The notes beneath the pieces were generated by a model that saw only the letters and a list, made by a program, of their open reading frames with translations, was not told the origin of the DNA and did no database searches. From Anthopleura xanthogrammica (Eukaryota; Cnidaria; Anthozoa; Actiniaria; Actiniidae), in the NCBI GenBank assembly GCA_964019055.1, contig OZ025207.1, positions 17,238,230 to 17,302,229 of the forward strand: 64,000 bases of DNA, in the 5' to 3' direction. Below are positions 1 through 9,100 of this stretch, piece after piece; position 1 is the first letter of the stretch, and every line of letters starts with the position of its first letter. A program made the translations under genes and the position numbers.

Positions 1-217
1 GACATCCATATTGGACCAGTTCCTTCCTTAAATGACTTATATGCTGTAATTGCGCCATCAAAACCTTTCATGCGACATACTACATTAGCTTCACGCATAT
101 CCCATCCCGAATTGCAAACCGTTCCCCATAGTTTGTGTCTTTGTACTTCAACTCTGCCTCTTGCATTGTCTGAGCCACCGTTTATACGGACGTTTCGAGG
201 TAACGGTGTTGGTGTAA
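1..217 (-). CDS. SRCR exon, most 3' in window (partial)
   Basis: Acceptor AG at 219-218, entered in phase 1. The exon opens with a short TP-rich linker, then a canonical SRCR start (VRINGGSDNARGRVEV), WGTVCNSGW and VVCRMKGF. It is cut by the window edge after the GTGPIW segment. It resembles the exon at 1204-1518, which also has GTGPIW, more than the intervening exons. Confidence 0.85.
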
Positions 218-2747
218 CTGTAGGTGAAAATAAAATCGTTTGCATAAAGAATCTACTTAATTCTGTGATTATAAATCCATTAAACAAATAACAGAGCTTA
301 CCTATAATTTTCGGGGTGCAAACAACTCCTGCATAATTGCCTTCTTCACATGCGTAAACCTGTTTGAGCTTCACACCTTTGCAGTCTTTCATTGAACTTT
401 CATTTCCATAACAGTGATTTACCAGCTCAAAACTTACGTTACCAGTATGTTTACCCCAATGAGAAATAGTCAGGGCTTCGGTAAAGTTCAACATTCTGCA
501 GATCACATGTGCGTCTTCTAGCTTTAAATCCTTCGCACATATATTTCCCCATCTCATATAATATTTAACAGTTAGGCGTCCAGAATAAGGAGCTGGCGAT
601 TTTACATCCTCAAGACGGAATTCAACCTTTAGGGTTTCATTATCTAAAATGCAGATTTATAGAATTATCAAAAAAGAAAAAGAATGTTTTTGATTAGAAA
701 TCACTTTCTTTGTTCATACCATTCTTGCAAACGATTCCAGCACGAAGCTTGCTATTTTTTGGACAATTCCTGTTTTCCCAGTTCCATGAAGTACTGCATT
801 TTTCGATGGAATTTTCATCTCCTGTGCAAGCCATGTCTAAAAGCCATACTTCCTCTGTCCTTGAGTCTCCTGCTGGACTAGTGATTTCAGTAATATATGC
901 AACATCGTCATATCCATTCATTCCACATATTACTCGTGCATCTTTCATATCAAAGCCATCGTAGCAAATGGATCTGTTAACACCATAGTAACTTATCTCT
1001 ATTCGTCCATCCGCCATCACTTTAGCAGAAAGGTTTGGTGGCCCTGAAGACAAAAGTACGCAAATATTTGCACTATTTTCAGGTTTTTGATTTATGGCTT
1101 GCTGATTTTGAAGCAAAAATGTACCAAACTTTGAGCCAAACTACAATTTTTACTGAAAATATTTTCTTACTGTATGAAAAATGAACACAAAAAACCTAGT
1201 TACCTCCTGGGAGACAGACTAATCCAACGTCATTACTGTGATCACAAGTAGATATTGAACCCCACACTGGATGATAACAATCGTCAAGAGACCTTTCACA
1301 TCCAACGCACGATATGTTTTGAAGCCAAATAGGACCAGTTCCCTTTTGAAACTTTTGGATTTTCAGGGCTCTTGGGAATCCAAGAATTCTACAAGCAACA
1401 TCAGAAGCATTGATATCCCAGCCCTTATCACATACTGTGCCCCATTGTGCCATTACTCTTATTTCAAGACGACCACTGTTATTACGAGCTCCACCAACAA
1501 GTCGCAAGTCAGTTGGTCCTGAAATGACTAAAAAATCACAAATTCCACCTTATACTTAGATGGCTATGGTTTACTTAAATTACGAAGATCACTAACATAT
1601 GATGCTTACCTGATTTACAAGAAACACCTGCCCTATTAGGACTGTTGCAAGCCTTATTTTCCCAGTTCCAAATAACGTTACATTCTTTTATAGAAGTTTC
1701 GGTTCCCTTGCATGTCATATTCAAAATCCATACTTCTCTTGCTTTCACATCTAGAGTGCGACTATCAATATACGTGACTTTATCTACATCGTCATATCCC
1801 TTCATTCTACAAATTACTCGTGCATCTTTGGCATCAAAGCCATCGGAGCAAATGGACTTGCTAATATTGTAATAGGTAATTTCCACTCTCTTGTTGGGCA
1901 TTAAGGAAACAGATAATTTTGATTCACCTACAAAAACAAAAAATAATCTTCAAATATGTAAAGTTGTTATCAACGGAACTGTTTAGTTCCTAAAGGAAAA
2001 CGATAAATCTACTGAGAAAAACACAGATTAGCAAGCACAAATACTTTTTTATGTAAAAATAGTATCTAAATTTACCATTTGCTATGCAAACGACTCCTGC
2101 AACCTTGTTGCTGGGACAAGTATAATTGGTAAAAAAATTGAAAGTACAATTTTTTATTGAAGTTTCACTTCCTTGGCAAGAAATGTCTTTCAAGAACACC
2201 ATGTGCGAAGATTTTGAATAACTCTTCTTAGTTAGAGCTCCTTTTGGAAAACCGGCCATTCTACAGATAACATGAGCTTCTTCCATACCGAATCCATTGT
2301 CGCAAATAGGGCCCCAATTTCCGACATAGTTTATTTCAATACGACCAGTATTGTTATCACCGTCTTGTAGTCGAACTATAAAAAATATATACATATATAT
2401 GAAGTGAGTATTTCATCTTGAACAATTACTTCCCGTATAAATGAAAAATAATAATACCTTGATATTCGCCAGTGTATCCTGAACATTGAACAACAGCATC
2501 TTCAGTGTGACCATTACAGTTTGAGCTAATAACTTCCAAACCAGCGTAAGGGCAGTCCCTAAGTGAAATCTCTAAGCCTTTACATGCCATGTAAGTTGTC
2601 CAGCCAGATTTTACCTTGCTCCCCATATCCATGTCAAACAAAAGCCTTGATAAATTTAGGTTTTCATCATGCAGCCTTGCCATGTTTTCATTCCTTGGAA
2701 TCTGCAATCATCACATATTTTTCCCCATTGTCCATCATGGGACAATC
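1..2747 (-). CDS. Multi-SRCR-domain protein gene, 3' part (seven exons, runs off left edge)
   Basis: Seven consecutive minus-strand exons each encode one scavenger receptor cysteine-rich (SRCR) domain of about 100-114 residues, with WG.(V/I)C, C.M.G(F/Y) and G(V/I)VC signatures. Every visible exon boundary has an AG acceptor or GT donor, and all are phase 1, the symmetric arrangement that lets SRCR exons be duplicated or skipped without breaking the frame. Exon order on the transcript is 2747-2458, 2375-2076, 1927-1610, 1518-1204, 1043-720, 643-302 and 217 to beyond base 1. SRCR repeats bind ligands outside the cell, in secreted or membrane receptors. No transmembrane segment or C-terminus lies in the window. 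The first exon has an apparent one-base deletion, so the gene may be a pseudogene or that base an assembly error. The family call is secure; the specific receptor is unknown. Confidence 0.88.
302..643 (-). CDS. SRCR exon
   Basis: 342 bp, AG at 645-644 and GT at 301-300, phase 1 at both ends. It holds an SRCR domain with WGNICAKD, VICRMLNF and AGVVC. The GG after the first strand is missing and the linker is proline-rich (SPAPYSG), so it is a divergent copy. Confidence 0.85.
720..1043 (-). CDS. SRCR exon, variant type
   Basis: 324 bp, AG at 1045-1044 and donor GT at 719-718, phase 1 at both ends. The usual WGTVC is replaced by a (N)RSICYDGFD form followed by MKDARVICGMNGYDDV. This matches the exon at 1610-1927 closely, so the two are recent duplicates separated by a canonical exon. 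Confidence 0.85.
1204..1518 (-). CDS. SRCR exon, canonical type
   Basis: 315 bp, acceptor 1520-1519, donor 1203-1202, phase 1 at both ends. It has the full textbook pattern: LRLVGGARNNSGRLEI, WGTVCDKGWD, VACRILGF, GTGPIW, CERSLDDC and VGLVC. Confidence 0.9.
1610..1927 (-). CDS. SRCR exon, variant type
   Basis: 318 bp, acceptor 1929-1928, donor 1609-1608, phase 1 at both ends. It is the paralogue of the 720-1043 exon: SICSDGFDAKDARVICRM, GYDDV, then WNWENKAC near the end. The conserved tryptophan-glycine before the first cysteine is absent in both. Confidence 0.85.
2076..2375 (-). CDS. SRCR exon
   Basis: 300 bp, acceptor 2377-2376, donor 2075-2074, phase 1 at both ends. The domain shows RLQDGDNNTGRIEI, WGPICDNGFGMEEAHVIC, CQGSETSIKNC and AGVVC. 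Confidence 0.85.
2458..2747 (-). pseudogene. SRCR exon with a one-base frameshift
   Basis: Acceptor AG at 2749-2748 and donor GT at 2457-2456. The 290-bp exon is one base short of a multiple of three. Reading starts in one frame with HDGQWGKICDD and continues from about 2665 in another with LNLSRLLFDMDMGS, YMACKG, LRDC and VVQC. Together these make one SRCR domain whose first beta strand is not in this exon. Either the gene is broken here or one base is missing from the sequence. Confidence 0.75.
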
Positions 2748-3287
2748 CTAGAGTAGTGAAAACTGACTACGACTACGAATGTACTGGTATATGGGGCTGG
2801 TGCTTGGTCATATTACTTTGTTCCGTGAGAAAATAGTTGCAATGAGATTCTGCTATACAAGTTGTAAACGTTCCTTGAAATGCACATCTCACGTCAGATG
2901 AGATGTTTGTGTACCACATGATCAGGCTTTTCTTCCTGTACTTGTGGACAGCACTTGTGTGGTTTGTCTTTCTTTACACAACAAAAACTTGGCTTTGACG
3001 GCTCAATTTACAACACATCCCCCATTTTCAAAGAAAATGGGTTTAAGACGATTGGTCATGAAGCTAGAGGATTAAGCTTTAATATTCAAGCCAGACCAGC
3101 TTAAATTGGTTGAAAGAAGGCTGTTGGAACAAAAAATACAACTTTTAAAAAGAGATTTTAACATGCTTGCCGATAAAACATTCTTCAAAAACGTTTTATT
3201 AATTGATTTGATTTTTGATTTTTGTCCATTGATAGAGATTATTCATAGAATCGAGAGATTCAAGCCATAAGATCATGATCAATAAAG

Positions 3288-3290
<3 letters not shown>
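2748..3290. other. No gene seen
   Basis: AT-rich sequence upstream of the SRCR exons. I see no exon with splice sites and no repeat structure. The missing 5' exons of the SRCR gene are not here. Confidence 0.5.

Positions 3291-3378
<88 letters not shown>
3291..3378. repeat. (ATT)n microsatellite
   Basis: About 29 uninterrupted copies of a trinucleotide. The open frame through it, a run of isoleucines, is an artefact of the repeat. Confidence 0.95.
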
Positions 3379-3379
<1 letters not shown>

Positions 3380-3634
3380 ATAAGAGTTTTCCAAGTACAA
3401 GTTCAACTTATAGTGCTAAACCTGCCGCTATGGAATCAACTGCCACAAAAAATACTACATAAAACTAGGAAAAAGCTTACATATGAAGCAGAAAAAACTA
3501 TCAGTCCATTTCATTCTTACATCTTTCAACAAGAAAAATTGAATGAGGACCAAATGCTTAAGGTATCAAGATATGATTAGGACACCTATACGCGGTACCT
3601 CAAATTTCGCACGGACTTTACAATATTTTGCCAT

Positions 3635-4170
3635 AAAAGTATACATTTTCTAAATAAATGTAGTTTTAGAATATCATTTTATAATTGTCTGTTTTGGAAC
3701 ACAAAAAAAGTTATTGGGTTCAAAGTGACATTCTACCTCACTTCATTCGGCGACTTCCCACATGATCAGATCAAAATCACATTAGCATACTGTGTGGATA
3801 ATGAACTTCAAAACGGTGTCTCAGGTTTATGATATATTTTTTAGATTGTGTGCAATGACGCGTTAAGTACAGAAGTTTGAAATTTCGGTGGTTATGATTG
3901 CAAAATAGACAATATCTTTTGAATGAAGAAACATTTCAAAAATCTGAGACACCATTTTTTTGTTTGTATTGTTATTTATCATAATCTAAAGTTTCAGTTC
4001 GATCCAATGTATTCCGAAAGAGCTACAATGTTTTTAAAACGATATTTTGGTCACTCAAAAACTGCAGAGAAAGCCAATAACTTTTTTTGTGTCGCGAAGC
4101 AGAAAATTGTATATTGATTTTTAAAAACTGCGTTTATTTATCTTTCAGAAAATGTATACTTTTATATAAT
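3635..4170. repeat. Degenerate foldback element
   Basis: The left end (AAAAGTATACATTTTCT near 3637, and a block ending AAAAAAGTTATTGG near 3719) recurs inverted at about 4075-4165. A second inner pair, around GGTGTCTCAG (3816) and CTGAGACACC (3944), forms the centre of the hairpin. Arms are imperfect. No coding content. Confidence 0.55.
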
Positions 4171-4973
4171 AGTATACTGTAGTCATCGTAATTTTGATTG
4201 ACGGCCGTTAAAACGCATGCTTTGGACTGGCGCCAAATTTGTCGTAGTCAAATACATAACATCAGGGAGTTCTTTGGTCGTCGAAAAACTAAAAAGAGTC
4301 TAACATCGACAACAGGGGTATTTTAAAAAGTCAAATGCGAATATGTGACTTTATTTATGAGACTGAGAGGTCACTGCATACAAGAGTAACATCGGAAATC
4401 AATATGTCTCTATTACTAGTCGTGCAAGATCGCCAAACTCACAATTGAAAAGGATCATGAGTTTGACTTTGGAAACCAAATTAGATGAAATCTAAGGATC
4501 CCATCCCATCCCATTCCTGACAAAATGCGCGCAAAGCGCTATTTTAAATTTTGTGCACTCCGTATTTGGACAGAAATGCTTGTGTTTTACTACAACATTT
4601 TTAAACAAACCAGTGACAAAAAATCAATCAACTTGTAAAGGAAGTTCCAGTATTTCATAGATCTAACATAGAAAAATGTGCTTGGCTTCATTGATTCTTA
4701 ATGATACAGCAATAACGTTTTCTATAGACGTCACGATTTTTGGTCGCTAAGCACCATGGGATTGAAATGAGGACAAAGGCAAGCCCACTTTCATATATAC
4801 ATGTATTTCCAAATGTTTCAACTATATTTTGATCTTGTTTTCCTATGAAGAATGAGAACATTAAATGCATCTTACACTGGGTGAAAAGTCAAGAATATGG
4901 GTCCTGATATTTACGGATTCGAACCCGTAGTTTTTAAGAATACGTAGTTTTCCGAAAGTACCCCGGAATCGTC
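4171..4973. other. No gene seen
   Basis: Low-GC intergenic DNA. Open frames are short and show no recognisable motif. Confidence 0.5.
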
Positions 4974-5824
4974 CACTTTAAGAGTGAATGTCAGTAAAAA
5001 TGAAACAAAATTCAAAAATTCGCGGACACGGCCCAAATATCGTGTTGGCTTATATTTTGATCATTGATAGGGTAGGGTATGTAGGTAAACGAAACGGGGT
5101 TGATTAGTTGAAATATTCGTTATTTTGAAAAATATCGACCAAAGACGATGCCAGCCTGATTTCGGCTCAAACCGACTCACGCGACTAGGTATTTAGCCGA
5201 TTTTTGAGTGTCTCGTAAACTCGCTAAAACAAAATAGAAATTCATTCATTCATTGTATCTACAATCTTGGACAAAAAATGGAATTTTCCTCATAAAATAT
5301 TATCTAAACTAAAATTCCCCCTCCCCCCCAGCACAATGTTGGTTCCATTGGCTAGCACAGTTCCCTCTCGACAGACCCAACATTGTTCTGGGGGGAGGGG
5401 GGTCGTTCGAGAGGGATTTAACTGTGTTTTACACAATATATCGTTAAAAACTCAAAAATTCTCAACCATTTTGTCCAAGATTGTAGGTCAATTGGGCCTA
5501 GTACGGCCAAGATATAGCAGTTTCATTATATATGAATTATTTTGGATAGGAACGGAGACCTTTTATAATGACGATATGCGTACAGCGATAAATTAACTAG
5601 TAAACTACCCTTTACTCGAGCGAAGAAAAATATACGAGGTGTTTCATCAAAACTCTCGATATTTATACCAGAAGGTTCACAAAAGGATGTTCTTTAAAGT
5701 TATGAAAAAAAGTTCTGGGCTCTTTTTGATTTTAGTCGAATAAGAGCCCTTTACTTTTCACAAATTTCGGGTTTTGTTCCACTGACACTGAAAGCGACAG
5801 CCAACCTCATTTGCGAAGTTGCGA
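4974..5824. repeat. Left arm of the long inverted repeat
   Basis: Outer tip at 4974; inner end within GAAGTTGCGA at 5824. It is interrupted by the TA-flanked MITE at 5262-5483, which the right arm lacks. Confidence 0.85.
5262..5483. mobile_element. 222-bp MITE with TA target duplication
   Basis: Terminal inverted repeats CAATCTTGGACAAAA are flanked by TA at 5260-5261 and 5484-5485. The opposite arm (near 13139) carries the same sequence without the insert and with one TA, so boundaries and target duplication are read directly. TA targets are typical of Tc1/mariner. An inner inverted pair around the C-rich and G-rich runs (5325-5400) adds a hairpin. No ORF, so non-autonomous. Confidence 0.9.
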
Positions 5825-5862
5825 CTAGCCGCAAACAAGCGTCTAAATTGCCCAGTTCTATT

Positions 5863-6013
5863 TGTCGTTGCTGTTTATCGGGATTCCTGTGGTAGCCTCG
5901 TTTTCATGTCACATCGGACCGCATGGTCAGTTTGTCACGTTCAAAATCGGTAGTTATTGTAAGTTTTGTACGATCAAAACAAGTGTAAAAGCAATAAACA
6001 AACGTTTACGACA
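5863..6013 (+). repeat. BEL 5' LTR
   Basis: 151 bp, TG...CA ended with a 6-bp TGTCGT/ACGACA inverted terminus. It contains an AATAAA-type signal (CAATAAAC, near 5992) near its 3' end. Unusually short for an LTR. Confidence 0.95.
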
Positions 6014-6019
6014 CCAATA

Positions 6020-6034
6020 GTGGCGACCCAAGAC
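6020..6034 (+). promoter_or_regulatory. Probable primer-binding site
   Basis: TGGCGACCCAAGACC begins six bases after the 5' LTR, the usual place for a tRNA-primed minus-strand start and beginning with the typical TGG. The primer tRNA was not identified. Confidence 0.65.
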
Positions 6035-6135
6035 CAGGACATCATGTCAGGAGGAGAAAAACAAAGATTTTAGCGAGGATTTTAGCGAGGAATTTAACAC
6101 AGGAGTGATCAGACATCGACAACAACAACACAAAC

Positions 6136-9100
6136 ATGGCGGACAAAATCATGGAAAATTACACAAAGGATCTAAAAAAGGCTCGATTTCACGTAGCAGA
6201 ACTAGAGGAAGTTCTTTCAAGTAGCGACAAACAGGATCTCCAGATGGCTTACGACAAAATATGCGACATTTACAAAGGTTTGGATACAGCAAGTACTCTA
6301 GTAAAGGACGCCATGTTGGACGGGGAAAAACCGCTAGAAGAGGTAAAAGTCTGGTCACAATCTTCTAAAGCAGAGCTAATGCCTGTTCGTGAGTTAAGAA
6401 ACAAGTTAAGAGATAAGTTAACTGATCTTGAGAGGAGAGAATTACATCAGAAAGAGGATGATTCGTACAAAAAGAAGCTTGAATTTGAATTAGAAGTGAT
6501 GAGAAAGAAAAGCGAAGAAAAAATGTCTACACCACAAGCTGTTAAATTGCAAAAATACACCATAACACCATTCAAAGGAGATTACAAAGACTGGATGAGA
6601 TTTTGGAATCAATTTGAAGTTGAAGTTGATGGATCAACCATTTCAGAAATTAGCAAGTTTAATTATCTCTTGGAGCTAGTACATAGTCAGCCTAAGGAGC
6701 ATATTTTGGGGCTTCCCCATTCCCCTGAAGGTTACAAAGAGGCCAAGAAAATTCTAGAAATGACCTATGGGAAAGATAATCAAGTTCACAAGGCCCTGAT
6801 AAAATATCTAGAATCATTACCTGCCATAACAAATATTCATAAGATCAAAGAGATTCATGAGTTCTATACAAAGTTATCAAGGACTGTTAGAACATTAGCC
6901 ACTATGAAGAAATTAGATGGATCACAAGCTTTCATCTATAGTATAATGGACAAACTTGGTCCAGTAAGAGAAGTTATGATACAAAAGGATGACGACTGGG
7001 AAAAATGGGGTTTGGAGGAAATAGTGGATCACCTAAGGAGGTATACAGATAGAAACCCATTACCAACAACACATTCGGATACCCATACTACAGCATCAAA
7101 GAGGTTTACTGGAGACCAGACTACTGATGTGAAGAAAAGAGAGAGAGTTATGATGGCAAGTCCACCCCCACAGCAGTCTGCATTCACACCCAAAAGTTGT
7201 GTATACTGTGACTCTACACACCATGGATCTAAATATTGTGACAAGGTTCTGGACATTGCAAGCAGAAGAGAAACCCTGAAGAAAAAGAGGTTGTGCTACA
7301 ATTGTACAAGACCAGGACATTCAGCCTCTAACTGTAAGTCACGTGGTTGTATGAAATGTAATGGCAAACACCATACCTCTTTATGTGATAAAACATCATC
7401 TACACTTACATCTTACACTGAGTCTCAACCACCCAAGGAAAGGTTCTATAGTGTACTTGATGTACAAACCACATTACATGCCACAGTGATTGCAAAAGTT
7501 AATGGAATACCAGCACGTATAATGTTAGACAGTGGAGCAGGAAGCTCATACATCAGCAGTAACCTGTTAAGTAATCTCAGCATTAAACCTGCACGTGTTG
7601 AAAGGAGAGTCATTGAACAAATGTATGGAACTGTAGACAAAAATGTTGAAATCTTCAAAGTAGAAATCGAGTCTTTCAACTCCCAAGCAGCATTCAGTAT
7701 GGATCTCCAGTGCATCAATGCAGAGAAACCAACTTTAACACACTTGCCAAACCCAAATGTCCCAGAGCTCAAGAGCAAGTACCCACATTTACACAAGTTA
7801 GTATTCAGTGATGAGGATTCTACTCAAGACAGCCTACCAGTACATGTGATTCTTGGTGCTGCTGATTTACTGAGAATTAAGACTACAACAGCACCCGTCC
7901 TAGGTCAAAACCCAGACACAGATCCAGGTGCAGAGCTCACCTGGCTTGGATGGATTGTTACTGGAAGGTCAGCATTGCCTTCTGTGGAAGCAGATAAGAG
8001 TTTTTTCATGAAGACAAGCTCAGAGGAATTCAAACAAATGTGTTCTCAGGAAGTGTTTGGACTGTCTGATAGCACCAACAACCAAGACTTGTGTCATGAG
8101 GATTTTCAAAATCAAATAAATAGACAGGATGATGGAACATATTCTACTAAGTTGCCATGGAAACCAGATCACCCAGAGATCACAGAACATAAGGAATTAG
8201 CCTTAGCAAGACTCAGAAGTACTACCAATAAGCTCCAAAACATGCATAAGCTTGAAGAATACCACAACATAATGAAGGAACAGTTACAAGCAGGAATTCT
8301 AGAGCCCATACCTGAGACTCCTTCAGGACGAGTCGTGCACTATGTCCCACACCAACCAGTTGTTCGTGAAGAGGCTGAGTCCACAAAGTTAAGAATAGTG
8401 TATGACTGTTCAGCAAAGAGTAAACCAGAAGAGCCATCACTCAATGACTGCCTCGAGGTTGGTCCTCCCTTACAGCCCATGATCTTTGACATTCTACTGA
8501 GGAACAGAACAAAGAACTTGTGTATTGCAGGGGACATTCAAAAGGCATTCTTGCAAATTCAAGTTGATCCCGAGGACAGGGATGCACTACGCTTATTATG
8601 GTACGACAATTTACAAAGTAAGAACATTGTGACATACCGCTTCACAAGAGTTATATTTGGATCAGGCCCGAGCCCCTATATACTCGGTGCGACACTTAAC
8701 AAGCATGTTAGTCAGTATGCTGATAGTTATCCAGAGACAGTGAAGGAGTTGTTAAGCAATACCTATGTGGATGATATACAGTCAGGTGGTGACAACAAAG
8801 AACAGTTGCTGAAATTCAAGAGAGAATCAACAGAGATTATGAAACAAGGAGGATTTCATTTGCATAAATGGCATAGCAACATCCCGGAAGTTGAAGATCA
8901 GTCGACTAATCAAAAACAGTATGCAAAGACCAAGATATTAGGAATTGCATGGAACAAGATAGAGGACACCATAGCAGTTGACTTCACAGCCTGCTTACAA
9001 AAGAGTGACGAAGGAAGTGTAACAAAGAGAAAGATGTTGTCATCCATCAATCAAGTATTTGACTTGCTTGGACTAGCTGCGCCGGTAGTCATCACAGCAA

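Noticed and set aside
4905..4935. GGATTCGAACCCG as a minus-strand tRNA T-arm
   Set aside because: No acceptor stem or anticodon arm in the neighbouring 90 bases.
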